A DNA stretch of 64,000 nucleotides from positions 166,964 through 230,963 of the forward strand of contig NZ_BMKU01000006.1 of NCBI RefSeq assembly GCF_014644495.1, in the 5' to 3' direction. The stretch is from Pseudarthrobacter polychromogenes. Its GTDB lineage: Bacteria > Actinomycetota > Actinomycetes > Actinomycetales > Micrococcaceae. Of the stretch, positions 45,381 to 54,554 are shown piece after piece. The translations under genes and the position numbers were made by a program. Below the pieces are notes generated by a model, which saw only the letters and a list, made by a program, of their open reading frames with translations, was not told where the DNA came from and did no database searches. Numbering within the stretch: the first letter of the stretch is position 1; every line of letters starts with the position of its first letter.

Positions 45381-46118
45381 TCAGGCAGCCCCGGGAACGC
45401 TGGCCGGAAGATGGCGGGCGGGGTCGAACGCGTCAAAGGATGACGCGCCGATCAGGAAGATGCCCCGCTGCGGAATCCAGAAGTCGCCCAGCCGGGTCTG
45501 CACGCGCAGGGGCTGCAGGCTGCCAAAGTCTTGCCCGGCCAGCGAGGCAGAGCTCCGGGAGACGAACCACATACGGCGGGGTTTCGCCCGGAAGCCCTGC
45601 CCGTTGGGGACGGCGCCCGTCAGCCCCAACCGGCCCGCGCGGAGCGCCGGACCCGAGGCAGCACCCATGGCCTTCAGGACCGCCGTGTTCTCCAGGACCG
45701 CGGCAGGCAGGGCCGCCAGCACCGCCGTCATCGCACGGGTGACGGGCGTTGATGCCAGCTCAAGGTCCCACGCCAGGTCCACGTCCCCGCCAATGCGGAC
45801 ACTGAACGCCGAATCGCCCGTCCAAATGACCGTGATGGGGCATTGGACCGCAGCCTCCAGCGCCGCTCCGAAGTAGCGGGCGCAGGACACAGCAGGCGGG
45901 GCGTCGGCGTAGATGGTCCAGGAGCCGGAGGGCCGGCGTAGCCACACCGACCTGTACCCGGGCCCAACACTGGTCACGGGGAAACGCCGCATGGCCAGAA
46001 CATGGCCGGAACTGAAGGACAGGCCCATCACCCCGTACCCGGAAAACCGCTCATCGTCCCCGGGCCCCAGGACGGCACTTTGTTCAGCTTCGAGGACCTG
46101 CGCCCGGATTGTCTTCAT
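45381..46118 (-). CDS. Uncharacterised protein
   Basis: Cytoplasmic-looking protein of 245 residues with no clear signal peptide or catalytic motif. Internal pieces such as GYRSVWLRRPSGSWTIYADAPPAVSCARYFG and MWFVSRSSASLAGQD recur, to my memory, in actinobacterial proteins without known function. It is convergent with the glycosyltransferase gene (18 bp gap) and 30 bp after the CNNM-type gene. Confidence 0.7.
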   Translation of the reverse strand: MKTIRAQVLEAEQSAVLGPGDDERFSGYGVMGLSFSSGHVLAMRRFPVTSVGPGYRSVWLRRPSGSWTIYADAPPAVSCARYFGAALEAAVQCPITVIWTGDSAFSVRIGGDVDLAWDLELASTPVTRAMTAVLAALPAAVLENTAVLKAMGAASGPALRAGRLGLTGAVPNGQGFRAKPRRMWFVSRSSASLAGQDFGSLQPLRVQTRLGDFWIPQRGIFLIGASSFDAFDPARHLPASVPGAA

Positions 46119-46148
46119 GGCTTCCTGCCTCCACAGTCAGCGGTGGCG

Positions 46149-47450
46149 TCAGTCTACGCCCGCCTGCCCGTCCGCAGGAGTCACCCGGATCCGGGAGATG
46201 CGCAGCCGGTCCATCGCCGTCACGGTGAGCACGTGGCCGGCCACCTCCACGCTGTCGCCCACCCGGGGGAGCCGGCCCAGCCGGTCGATGACGTACCCGG
46301 CCACGGTCTCATAGTGGCCCTCCGGCAGTTCGATGCCGGATGCGGTTTCGAACTCCTGCAGGATCAGGGCGCCGTCCACGTCCACCGTCCCGTTGGCCCG
46401 GATGATGCGGTCCTCGGCGTCCACGCCGGTGTCATACTCGTCGTAGATCTCGCCCACCAGCTCCTCCACCAGGTCCTCCAGAGTGACGATGCCGTCCGTG
46501 CCGCCGTACTCGTCCACCACCAGCGCGATGTGCTGGCCCAGCCGGCGCATCCGGGACAGCGAGGGCAGCACCTTGTTGGTGCCCGGCAGCGGAAGGATTT
46601 CCCGCGCGATGCCCCGCACCGGACCGTCGTCGTACTCTCCGTCGCGGGGCATGAGGTCCCGGATATGGACAAAGCCCAGGACGTCGTCGGGCGTTTTGTC
46701 CATGACGGGATAGCGCGAGAACGGGCCGTCCCGCACCATGCTGCGCGCCTCGGCGATGCTCATGCTGCCGTTGATGAAGGTCACCTCGGTGCGCGGGCGC
46801 ATCACCTCCTGCAGCGAGCGCTCGCCGGCGCCGAACACGTCGTTGAGGATGCTGCGGCTGTGTTCCTCCAGCATGTCGCTCTCGGCCACCATGTCCCACA
46901 GTTCCTCGGAGCTGATGCTTTCCTGCTTGGCGTGGGGGTCGCCGCCGAAGAGCCGCACCACCGCGTTCGTGGAGACGGACAGCAGCCAGACGGCGGGCCG
47001 CATGATCTCGGAGAGGACGCCCAGCGGCGGGGCCAGGACCCTGGTGAAGCCGACGGCGCTCTGCATGGCCAGGCGCTTGGGCACCAGTTCGCCGAGCACC
47101 AGGGAAAGGTACGCCACCAGCAGCGTCATGCCGATGAAGGCGATTGGTTCGGCGGAGGAGCCGAAGCCGATTCCCTCCAGGAGGGGCTCGACGTCCGGCG
47201 CGATGGTGGAGGCGCCATAGGCGGCGGAAAAGAATCCGGACAGGGTGACGCCGATCTGGACGGTGGACAGGAACCGGTTGGGGTTGCCCGCCAGTGCGGC
47301 GATCCGGGCCCCGCGCTTGCCGGATTTCTCCAACCGGCGGACCTGGCTCTCGCGGAGGGACACCAGCGCCATCTCCGTGCCGGCGAACACCCCGCCCAGC
47401 AGCACAAAGAAGAGGACCAACAGGAAATTGAGCAGGGTGTCGATGTCCAT
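46149..47450 (-). CDS. CNNM/CorC (hemolysin C) family membrane protein
   Basis: Protein of 433 residues in the standard order: DUF21 transmembrane domain (about 1-195, with GGVFAGTEMALVSLRESQVRRLEKSG), a CBS-domain pair (about 215-340, with VMRPRTEV and LVVDEYGGTDGIVTLEDLVEELVGEI), and a CorC_HlyC domain at the C-terminus. Relatives transport or sense Mg2+/Co2+. The CBS pair probably binds ATP or a related nucleotide. Confidence 0.9.
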   Translation of the reverse strand: MDIDTLLNFLLVLFFVLLGGVFAGTEMALVSLRESQVRRLEKSGKRGARIAALAGNPNRFLSTVQIGVTLSGFFSAAYGASTIAPDVEPLLEGIGFGSSAEPIAFIGMTLLVAYLSLVLGELVPKRLAMQSAVGFTRVLAPPLGVLSEIMRPAVWLLSVSTNAVVRLFGGDPHAKQESISSEELWDMVAESDMLEEHSRSILNDVFGAGERSLQEVMRPRTEVTFINGSMSIAEARSMVRDGPFSRYPVMDKTPDDVLGFVHIRDLMPRDGEYDDGPVRGIAREILPLPGTNKVLPSLSRMRRLGQHIALVVDEYGGTDGIVTLEDLVEELVGEIYDEYDTGVDAEDRIIRANGTVDVDGALILQEFETASGIELPEGHYETVAGYVIDRLGRLPRVGDSVEVAGHVLTVTAMDRLRISRIRVTPADGQAGVD

Positions 47451-47520
47451 GATCAGACATTACCGAATGGCGCCGCGCGGGTTACGCTCCGGGGCTTTGC
47501 GGCGTAGGGTCTGAGGGACC

Positions 47521-48096
47521 ATGACTGAACAGCAACCCTATGAGCTCGTGAAGCGCTACCCGCACTTCGAGCTGCGCCGCTACCCCGCCTATGCGGTGGC
47601 TGAAGTCCAGGTCAACGCGACCTTTGACCGTGCCGGGAACGCCGCCTTCCGGCACCTCTTCAACTACATCAGCGGCAGCAACACCGCACGGCAGAAGCTC
47701 GCCATGACGGCGCCCGTCATCCAGGCGCCGGGGGCCTCGCAGAAGCTGGCGATGACCGCCCCCGTGCTCCAGAGCGGCCCGCTGCAGGGCGGTGCTGCCA
47801 CTGATTTTTCGGTAGCTTTTGTACTGCCCGCGGGCGTCACTGCCGAGACGGCGCCCGTGCCGCAGAATCCCGACGTGAAAATCCGTCCGGTCCCCGGCTC
47901 CCTGACCGCGGTTGTCCGGTTCTCGGGCAGCGGGTCGGAGGCCGCGTTTGCCCGGCACAACGAGGGGCTGCAGGCCGCGCTGAACCTGGTGGGGCTGGCG
48001 CCGGTGGGTCCGCCCCGGTTCGCCCGCTTTGATCCGCCGTTCAAGCCCTGGTTCCTCCGCCACAACGAGGTACTGCAGGACGTCGCGGACGCCTAA
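47521..48096 (+). CDS. SOUL heme-binding family protein
   Basis: Protein of 191 residues with the SOUL/HBP pattern: YELVKRYPHFELRRYPAYAVAEVQV, two copies of KLAMTAPV, a QNPDVKIRPVPG stretch and PPFKPWFLRHNEV at the end. Relatives bind heme; bacterial roles are not clear. It starts at an ATG 70 bp from the divergent CNNM-type gene. Confidence 0.88.
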   Translation: MTEQQPYELVKRYPHFELRRYPAYAVAEVQVNATFDRAGNAAFRHLFNYISGSNTARQKLAMTAPVIQAPGASQKLAMTAPVLQSGPLQGGAATDFSVAFVLPAGVTAETAPVPQNPDVKIRPVPGSLTAVVRFSGSGSEAAFARHNEGLQAALNLVGLAPVGPPRFARFDPPFKPWFLRHNEVLQDVADA

Positions 48097-48104
48097 CGGA
48101 AGGA

Positions 48105-48132
48105 CGACGGCGGGTGCTGCGTGCCGCCGTCG
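48105..48132. terminator. Bidirectional GC-rich terminator-like hairpin
   Basis: Stem CGACGGCGG/CCGCCGTCG of 9 bp with a 10-base loop lies 8 bp after the SOUL stop, between convergent genes. It shares its core with palindromes at 32629 and 63412. No T tract. Confidence 0.55.
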
Positions 48133-48206
48133 GGCCCGCCCTTGCTGGTTCCTGCTTTGGCCACAAGTGCGCTGGCCAGGAGTGCACTAAGCAGATGGTG
48201 CACTGG

Positions 48207-48638
48207 TCAGGACGCGCGGTCCTTTGCCAGGAACCGGCGCAGGACGGTGGCCGTCACCCAGGTGACCAGGCTGCAGGCCGCGGCGCCCCAGAGGATGTCC
48301 GTCACGGCGACGACGGCGGGGAAGTCCTTGAGCACGGCGAACGCCGTCAGCGCCCAGGTGGCGTAGGTGAAGAAGCCGAACAGCGCCGCACCCGTGACCC
48401 GCTGCCGCATGGTGGCGTGGGCGTCGTTGGGCCGGACGCCGTAGTGCACCATCCCGGCCACGAAGATGAGGTAGAAGGCCACAGCGCCGGCAGCGTTGGG
48501 CCTGGGGGCAATCAGGTGGCCGATCTGGCTTTGGTAGAGGTTGCTCGCCACGAAGCTGATCCAGATGAGGTCCAGCACAGCGAAAATCACGGCGGTGACC
48601 GCGTAGGAAATCAGCCATCTCTTGGTCCGGGTGTTCAT
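48207..48638 (-). CDS. DUF2177 family membrane protein
   Basis: Integral membrane protein of 143 residues with about four helices; the pattern LDLIWISFVASNLYQSQIGHLI and FGFFTYATWALTAFAVLKDFP is that of DUF2177. Function unknown. Its ATG overlaps the acyl-CoA ligase stop (ATGA), so it is the third gene of a MarR-ligase-DUF2177 operon. Confidence 0.85.
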   Translation of the reverse strand: MNTRTKRWLISYAVTAVIFAVLDLIWISFVASNLYQSQIGHLIAPRPNAAGAVAFYLIFVAGMVHYGVRPNDAHATMRQRVTGAALFGFFTYATWALTAFAVLKDFPAVVAVTDILWGAAACSLVTWVTATVLRRFLAKDRAS

Positions 48639-50503
48639 GCTTGGCTCCTTGATTCGGCGTAGAGGTTCTCCACGATGTGGCGGGCGCGTTCGGTGAATGC
48701 AGTGCGTTTGAGTTTCATGGTGGGTGTGACCATTCCGTTGGCCTCGCTGAGGTCTGCCAGGAGCAGCACGAATTTGCGCACCTGCTCGGAGCGGGCAAGC
48801 TTCGCGTTGGCGGCACTGACAGCTTTGCCGATGGTGCTGAGGAGGCGCGCGTCCTCGATCTGGACGGCGCCGCCGTCGTCCGGGATCCGCAGCCCGGCGA
48901 GGTCGGCGATGCCCTCGCGCTCGGCCCACGCCGTGACGGACTCGGGGTCCAGCAGCACCAGGCCGCCCAGGTAGGGTTTGCCCTCGCCCACCATGACGGC
49001 GTGGGCCACGAGCGGATCGCCCTCCACATAGCCTTCCCAGATGGCCGGGGTGATGGTCTTGCCGCCGGCGGTGACAATCACGTCCTTGATTCGGCCCTTG
49101 AGGGTGAGCCGTCCCAGCTCGTCGAGCTCTCCGAGGTCCCCTGTGTGGAAGTACCCGTCCGTGAACGCGTCCTGGTTGTCCGCCGGCCTGCGGTAGCCGG
49201 CGAACACGCCCACGCCGCGGGCCAGGACCTCGTCCCGGTCCGAGATGCGCACGGTGGTTCCGGGCATCGGGACGCCCACCGTTCCGGCGCTGATGGCGCC
49301 GGGCATGTTCCCGGTGAGCGGCGCGGTGGTTTCCGTGAGGCCATAGCCCTCGATGACGGGCAGGCCCAGGCCGCGGAAGAACAGGGACAGCTCAGCATCC
49401 AGCGCGGCGGCGCCGGAGAGCAGGTAGTCCAGGCGGCCGCCCACCAGCGCGCGGAGCCGGGCGTAGAAGAGGCGGCTGAACATTGCGTGCCTGGCACGCA
49501 GGCCGAGCGGGGCGCGGACGGAGGGGTCGGCGTCGTACGCTTCCGCGAACCGGCCGTACTCGACGGCGGTGCGCTGCGCCGCTGCCCACACCCGGCCCAG
49601 GCGCTTCTGTGCCGCGGCGGCGGCAGCGGACGCCTGGATCTTCTGCAGCACGCGGGGGACCACCACCAGGAACGTGGGCTTCAGGACGCCGAGGGCGGGC
49701 ACCACGTCCTTGGGATCGGAGAGGTGGGCGATGCGCATGCCGTTGGCCAGGCAGATCAGCTGCAGGCCGCGGGCCAGCACATGGGCCATGGGCAGGAAAA
49801 TGACGGTGTTGCCGCCTTCGCGGACCACGCCCGTGTAGGCGGCGCCCACGTTGAGCACCTGGCCCACGAAGTTGCCGTGGGTGATCAGGGCGCCCTTGGG
49901 GGCGGCGGTGGTGCCGGAGGTATAGACGATGGTGGCGACCGAGTTGAGGTCCGGCAGCAGGCGCCGCTCCTCAACGGCGTTGTCCGGGACGGCGGCGCCG
50001 CGCTGCATCAGCTCGGCAAGGTCCGCGCCGGGACGTGCGTCCATGGTCCAGACGCCCAGGCTGGTCCGCCCGGCCTGTTCAAAGCCCTGTTCCAGCAGGA
50101 GGGCATGCCCGGCGGTGCCGGCGATGGCCAGGCGGACGGCGGCGTCGTCGAGGACCGCGGCCACCTGGGGCAGGGCGGAGGTTTCGTAGACGGGGACCAC
50201 GACGGCGGCGGCGAACCACGCAGCCATGTCCGCCACCGCCCACTCGTACCGGGTGGGGGACATGATGGCGAGGGATTCGCCGGGCTGCAGTCCGGCGGCG
50301 ATGAGGCCTTTGGCCAGGGCGCGCACCTCCCCGACGAACTGCCGGGTGGTCACCTGGCGCCAGGGATCCGTGATGGCGCCTTCCGGGGCGCGCACCTCGA
50401 AGGCAACGTGGTCCGGGGACGTCCTGAACCGCTGCATCAGCAGCTCCGTGGCGTTCCGGTGGCTGGACGGTTCAACCAGCAGCGGGGTGGAGAACTCTCT
50501 CAA
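48635..50503 (-). CDS. Long-chain acyl-CoA ligase (AMP-forming)
   Basis: Adenylate-forming enzyme of 622 residues, of the FadD15-like group. The AMP-binding motif is IVYTSGTTAAPKGALITHGN (about 190-209), followed by GYGLTETTAP and TGDLGELDELGRLTLKGRIKD. The final catalytic lysine region is GMVTPTMKLKR. It activates fatty acids with ATP and CoA. The start overlaps the MarR gene's stop, and the next gene overlaps its stop, so the three genes form one unit. Confidence 0.92.
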   Translation of the reverse strand: MREFSTPLLVEPSSHRNATELLMQRFRTSPDHVAFEVRAPEGAITDPWRQVTTRQFVGEVRALAKGLIAAGLQPGESLAIMSPTRYEWAVADMAAWFAAAVVVPVYETSALPQVAAVLDDAAVRLAIAGTAGHALLLEQGFEQAGRTSLGVWTMDARPGADLAELMQRGAAVPDNAVEERRLLPDLNSVATIVYTSGTTAAPKGALITHGNFVGQVLNVGAAYTGVVREGGNTVIFLPMAHVLARGLQLICLANGMRIAHLSDPKDVVPALGVLKPTFLVVVPRVLQKIQASAAAAAAQKRLGRVWAAAQRTAVEYGRFAEAYDADPSVRAPLGLRARHAMFSRLFYARLRALVGGRLDYLLSGAAALDAELSLFFRGLGLPVIEGYGLTETTAPLTGNMPGAISAGTVGVPMPGTTVRISDRDEVLARGVGVFAGYRRPADNQDAFTDGYFHTGDLGELDELGRLTLKGRIKDVIVTAGGKTITPAIWEGYVEGDPLVAHAVMVGEGKPYLGGLVLLDPESVTAWAEREGIADLAGLRIPDDGGAVQIEDARLLSTIGKAVSAANAKLARSEQVRKFVLLLADLSEANGMVTPTMKLKRTAFTERARHIVENLYAESRSQA

Positions 50504-50961
50504 GCGGTGTCCTTTGGTGTAAGCGTGTGCAGGTGGTCCTGCATGAGGCGCTGGGCGGTGTGGAGGAACCCGGCCACGGCGTCCTGCTGGGCGGCAGGCA
50601 GCGATTCGATGTGCCGGTTGGTGGCGTCCATGAGGGGCCGCATCAGGTGCATGATGTCCCGGGATGCGGCGGCGGTGGCGCTGACGTGGACATGGCGGCG
50701 GTCCCCTTCGCCGCGGAGGCGTTCGGCGTAGCCGCGGGTTTGCAGCCGGTTGACGATCGCAGTGGTTGTGGCGGCTGTGGCGCCCAGCTTCACAGCGAGG
50801 GTTCCCACCGTCATGGGTCCGGACTGGGACAGGGCGGAGAGGGCGCGGTAATCGGTGAGGTTCAACCCCAGCCTGCCTGCCACTTCGCGTTCGGTTTCGT
50901 TGGCCAGTGCCAGCACGGCCTGAAGGGCGACGGCGGCCGGATGGTAAGTAGGTGTGCTCAT
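50500..50961 (-). CDS. MarR-family regulator of the acyl-CoA ligase operon
   Basis: Regulator of 153 residues. Winged helix seen in LTDYRALSALSQSGPMTVGTLAVKLGATAATTTAIVNRLQTRGYAERLRGEGDRRHVHVSAT. It begins the operon and probably represses it, with an acyl-CoA or fatty acid as possible ligand. An AT-rich patch at 50983-51030 between this gene and the divergent DUF1295 gene is the likely promoter region. Confidence 0.87.
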   Translation of the reverse strand: MSTPTYHPAAVALQAVLALANETEREVAGRLGLNLTDYRALSALSQSGPMTVGTLAVKLGATAATTTAIVNRLQTRGYAERLRGEGDRRHVHVSATAAASRDIMHLMRPLMDATNRHIESLPAAQQDAVAGFLHTAQRLMQDHLHTLTPKDTA

Positions 50962-51086
50962 GGTTCCTCCTCTCCTTCGCTAGTCTATATAGTAATTAGA
51001 TAAGCTTGTAATCAAATCAGTTTGAAGAGGCGGTTGTGCCGGTGCCTCCTGCGGCTCCCGGCGCGGCGTGGGAAAGGAACATCCTC

Positions 51087-51953
51087 ATGAAGGATTCGGA
51101 CCGTAAGGCGCTCATCATTTTTGTGGTTGCGGTGCTGGTGGGGGCTCTCGTTGCCGTCGCGGGCAGCCAGGGTGGTGCCACCGTAGGCGGCTTCCCGTTG
51201 TTCGGCCTGGGGGTGGCGGCGGCGTTCCTCATTCAGTGGCTGGCCTTTATCCCCGCGTTCAAGGCGCAGACCGAAAAGTACTACGACCTCACCGGCGCCC
51301 TCACCTACATCTCCATCACCGTCCTCCTGGTCCTGCTGACTCCCGGCGTTGATGCGCGGGGGCTGCTGCTGGCTGCCATGGTGGTGGTGTGGGCGGGGCG
51401 GCTGGGAAGCTTCCTGTTCCGCCGCGTCAGCAAGCACGGCAAGGACGACCGCTTCGACGAGATCAAGCCGTCCTTCCTCCGCTTCCTGAACACCTGGACC
51501 GTACAGGGGCTGTGGGTGGTCCTTACCGCGGCCGCGGCCTGGATTGCCATCACCTCCGCCACCCGGGTGGGACTGGACTGGTGGGCGCTGGCGGGTTTCC
51601 TGGTGTGGGCTGTTGGCTTCGGTATTGAGGCTGTGGCGGACAGCCAGAAGGGCCGGTTCAAGGCGGACCCGGCCAATGAGGGCAGGTTCATCTCCACCGG
51701 CCTGTGGTCCAAGTCCCGGCACCCCAACTACTTCGGCGAGATTGTGCTCTGGATCGGCGTGCTCCTGATCGCCGTGCCGGTCTTGGAAGGCTGGCAGTGG
51801 GTGGCCCTGCTGTCCCCGGTGTTCGTGGCGCTGCTGCTGATCAAGGGCAGCGGCATCCCGCTCCTGGAGAAGAAGGCGGACAAGAAGTGGGGCGGCGAGC
51901 CCGACTATGAGGCGTACAAGAAGAACACCCCGGTCCTGATCCCCAAGCTGTAG
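51087..51953 (+). CDS. DUF1295 / steroid 5-alpha-reductase-like membrane protein
   Basis: Membrane protein of 288 residues with about seven helices. The family signature near the C-terminus, LWSKSRHPNYFGEIVLWIGV, belongs to the steroid-reductase/isoprenylcysteine methyltransferase fold, which binds a nicotinamide or methyl donor. The ATG at 51087 follows GGAAAGGA; a GTG 51 bp upstream is possible. The substrate is unknown; the divergent fatty-acid operon hints at lipid metabolism. Confidence 0.86.
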   Translation: MKDSDRKALIIFVVAVLVGALVAVAGSQGGATVGGFPLFGLGVAAAFLIQWLAFIPAFKAQTEKYYDLTGALTYISITVLLVLLTPGVDARGLLLAAMVVVWAGRLGSFLFRRVSKHGKDDRFDEIKPSFLRFLNTWTVQGLWVVLTAAAAWIAITSATRVGLDWWALAGFLVWAVGFGIEAVADSQKGRFKADPANEGRFISTGLWSKSRHPNYFGEIVLWIGVLLIAVPVLEGWQWVALLSPVFVALLLIKGSGIPLLEKKADKKWGGEPDYEAYKKNTPVLIPKL

Positions 51954-52034
51954 GGGAGCTGGCGAGCTTCCTTTGGCCAGTGATAGGGACGCTGGACCCT
52001 AGCCCTGGCTGAACCCGGTGGGTACGGTGTCCGC

Positions 52035-52370
52035 ATGCAGAAGATATCGATTGATGCCCTGGCCCGCCAGCAGCTCGAGGCGGCGGTGGCGGCTCCCAGC
52101 GGACGGGCGGCGGACACGGCCTTCGGCGGCCACGAGAAGAAGCTGCGCCAGACTGTCATGGCCTTCCGGGCCGGCACCCAGCTGAGCGAGCACCAGAACC
52201 CGGGCGAGGCCACCGTCTACGTGATCAGGGGATCGGTCTGGCTTAAGTCCGGCGGCGAGGCCTGGCAGGGCAAGGCCGGGGACCTCCTGATCGTCCCGGA
52301 CGGGCTGCACAGCCTGGAAGCCGAGGAGGACTCGGCGGTGCTGTTCACGGTGGTCAAGACCGACCGGTAG
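52035..52370 (+). CDS. Small cupin protein
   Basis: Single-domain cupin of 111 residues: LSEHQNPGEATVYVIRGSVWL and GDLLIVPDGLHSLEAEEDSAVLFTV show the two cupin motifs with one or two metal-ligand histidines. No partner gene. Its last 17 bases overlap the convergent serine-hydrolase gene. Confidence 0.83.
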   Translation: MQKISIDALARQQLEAAVAAPSGRAADTAFGGHEKKLRQTVMAFRAGTQLSEHQNPGEATVYVIRGSVWLKSGGEAWQGKAGDLLIVPDGLHSLEAEEDSAVLFTVVKTDR

Positions 52371-53901
52371 TTTCAGCGGCCCGCAGCTGTGCCAGCAGCC
52401 AGACGGTCCGCGGGATGGGCCAGATGATCGCCAGCACGAGCACCGGCACCAGCGAGACTCCGACGTCGGGAAACTGGCGGATGATCACGGACAGGTGGGT
52501 GTCGAACCGGGCGGGCGCGTACGCGAGGCACAGCCACAGGGCGAAACCGTCCAGGGCGAGCGCGGCCGTGCCCACGGCCAGGGGTGCCAGCCGGCGCCCC
52601 GGGGCGGACCGTCCCCTGAGCAGGAAACGGAGCGACAGCCACAGGCTCATTACCTCCGCCCCCAGCAAAGCCAGCGCAACTGCCCAGCTGTAGCGCTGCA
52701 GCCAGTCCTCGTGAATGACCGCAGACACCGGGGAGTGGCCGTGGAGGATCCGCAGGATGTTGGTGTCGATGGCCTTCAGCCGGGATGGTGCGGCGGTGTC
52801 GTTGCCGTTGATCACCAGGGCGACGCCCAGGCCGGAGGCCGGAACCATGGCCAGGTAGGTGTGGCTGTTGCCCCATTCCCCCTGGTGCTCCAGCAGCAGC
52901 GGCAGCTCGGTTTCCGGGACCGTTTCGGCCGTTGGGTCCACGGACTCCACCAGTGGCCGGGTGAACCAGCCCATGGCGTACCCCTTGGACCCCTCCACCT
53001 GAACCCGGGGTTCGAACATCGCCGCCACGCTCGCAGGCTCAAGGATCCGCGCCCCTCCGTACCGGCCGCCGTCGAGCAGTGCCGCCAGCCCGTTGCCCAG
53101 GTCCTCGGCGGAGGCATAGAGAGTGCTGGACGGCATCCCGGCGACGGGTGCAGGGACGTCGGTGGGGAGCCAGGACGAGCTGAACCACCGGGAATAGCCG
53201 GCCGCTACACTGTCGTCCTGCGCGGCAGCCCGCGTGGGATGGCTGTGGACCATGTCCAGCGGCCCAAAGACATGCTCCTCCAGATAGTCCCCGAAGGGTT
53301 GGCCGGATACGGTCTGCACCAGGACGCCCAGAATGTTGAAGTTGGCGTTGGCGTAGTGGAAGCCCCGGCCCGGTTCACCGGCCAGGGGAGCGTCCGCCAA
53401 GGCGCGGACGGTCTCCTCCAGGGCTTCCGGGTCCTGGCGGCGGGAGGCTTCGAAGGCGGTGTCCCGCGAGCTCATGCCGCTGGCCTGGTGGAGCAGGTGC
53501 CTGACGGTGATGGCCGCCGAACGGGGGTCATCGAGCGTGAACCACGGCAGGTAGGTCTGCACCGGTTCATCCAGCCGCAGCCGCCCCGCCTCAACCTGCT
53601 GCATCACGGCGATTGCGGTGAGGGACTTGCTGGTGGAGGCCAGCAGGACAGGGGTCTGGGGAGTCATCGGTCTTCCGGACGGGTCAGCCTGGCCGAAGGC
53701 GGCGGAGTGCACCCGGGTCCCGTCCCGGACGACGGCGATGGCGGCACCGGGAATGCCGAGCGTTTCCATTTGTTCCCGCAGGAACGAGTCCACGGCCTGG
53801 TAGTCCTGCCCGCGCTGGGCAGGCGGGGTAGCAGCACCGAGAGTGGTGGCCAGGAGGAGGCACAGCAGGAGGCCGCGCGATAACCACGAGATACTCCGCA
53901 T
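52354..53901 (-). CDS. Beta-lactamase-fold serine hydrolase with C-terminal membrane region
   Basis: Protein of about 515 residues. A signal segment (SRGLLLCLLLATTLGAA) precedes a class-C-beta-lactamase-like domain with the SxxK motif STSKSL, YAN and a HQGEWGNSHTY region. After it come four or five helices (about 390-505). Relatives are penicillin-binding proteins of the esterase EstB/AmpH group; a cell-wall or small-ester substrate is likely. I start at the ATG at 53901, directly before the signal segment; a longer reading adds 37 Arg/Ala-rich residues. Confidence 0.85.
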   Translation of the reverse strand: MRSISWLSRGLLLCLLLATTLGAATPPAQRGQDYQAVDSFLREQMETLGIPGAAIAVVRDGTRVHSAAFGQADPSGRPMTPQTPVLLASTSKSLTAIAVMQQVEAGRLRLDEPVQTYLPWFTLDDPRSAAITVRHLLHQASGMSSRDTAFEASRRQDPEALEETVRALADAPLAGEPGRGFHYANANFNILGVLVQTVSGQPFGDYLEEHVFGPLDMVHSHPTRAAAQDDSVAAGYSRWFSSSWLPTDVPAPVAGMPSSTLYASAEDLGNGLAALLDGGRYGGARILEPASVAAMFEPRVQVEGSKGYAMGWFTRPLVESVDPTAETVPETELPLLLEHQGEWGNSHTYLAMVPASGLGVALVINGNDTAAPSRLKAIDTNILRILHGHSPVSAVIHEDWLQRYSWAVALALLGAEVMSLWLSLRFLLRGRSAPGRRLAPLAVGTAALALDGFALWLCLAYAPARFDTHLSVIIRQFPDVGVSLVPVLVLAIIWPIPRTVWLLAQLRAAETTGRS

Positions 53902-54028
53902 GGCTGCACCTGCTTCGGCCGACCGTCCCTTCACGGTAGGGCGTGGCGGGACGGAAGACAATGCGGCACGGGCGCCTGCACGGCTACTCGGCTGGGGAGC
54001 GGCACGCCTCACTGGTTAGGCTGGCGCC

Positions 54029-54544
54029 ATGGACTTTCAGCTTCGCCAGGCCACACCGGAGGACGCCGAGGCGGTGGTGCTCATGCAGACCCTGGCGCAT
54101 GAGGAATGCTACCCGCACCTGCTCTCACCCGGGTTCTTCCGCGGACGCCGGGCCAGCATCCCGGAACGGGTGGAGCGGCGCCGGCCGCACCTGGCCGTCC
54201 CGGATCCGCGGATCATCGCCGTGGACGCCAGCAATGAACTGGTGGGCTTCGCGGACGCCGGCCCGGGCCGCGACGACGACGGCCCCGAAGCGCTGGAGCT
54301 GTACTCGATCTACACCCTCCGCCGGACGTACGGAACGGGGCTCGGCGCGGCGCTCATGCGTGCCGCCATCGGCGACGGCCCGGCCTACCTGTGGGTGGTG
54401 GAGGACAACCCAAGGGCGCTGGCCTTCTACCTGAAGCAGGGTTTCCGTCCCGACGGCAAACGCAACACACTGCCGCCCGAGTGGGAGGCGCTGCCCGAGT
54501 TCCGGATGGTCCGGCAGGCACCGGCCTGGCTTACCCCCGCATAG
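54029..54544 (+). CDS. GNAT-family N-acetyltransferase
   Basis: Protein of 171 residues with the GNAT acetyl-CoA motif LRRTYGTGLGAALMRAAIG and the C-terminal LWVVEDNPRALAFYLKQGFRPDG. Substrate unknown. It is followed 10 bp later by a methyltransferase gene, probably in one transcript. Confidence 0.88.
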   Translation: MDFQLRQATPEDAEAVVLMQTLAHEECYPHLLSPGFFRGRRASIPERVERRRPHLAVPDPRIIAVDASNELVGFADAGPGRDDDGPEALELYSIYTLRRTYGTGLGAALMRAAIGDGPAYLWVVEDNPRALAFYLKQGFRPDGKRNTLPPEWEALPEFRMVRQAPAWLTPA

Positions 54545-54554
54545 ACTCGCCAGC

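Noticed and set aside
46002..47507. A 501-codon rightward open frame opposite the CNNM-type gene
   Set aside because: His/Gln/Arg/Gly-rich composition is typical of antisense shadows in GC-rich DNA; the leftward CNNM/CorC domains are unmistakable.
52354..52370. Overlapping gene ends as evidence of a wrong start or a pseudogene
   Set aside because: The cupin and the hydrolase are convergent and each has a complete family C-terminus; a 17-bp tail overlap is harmless.
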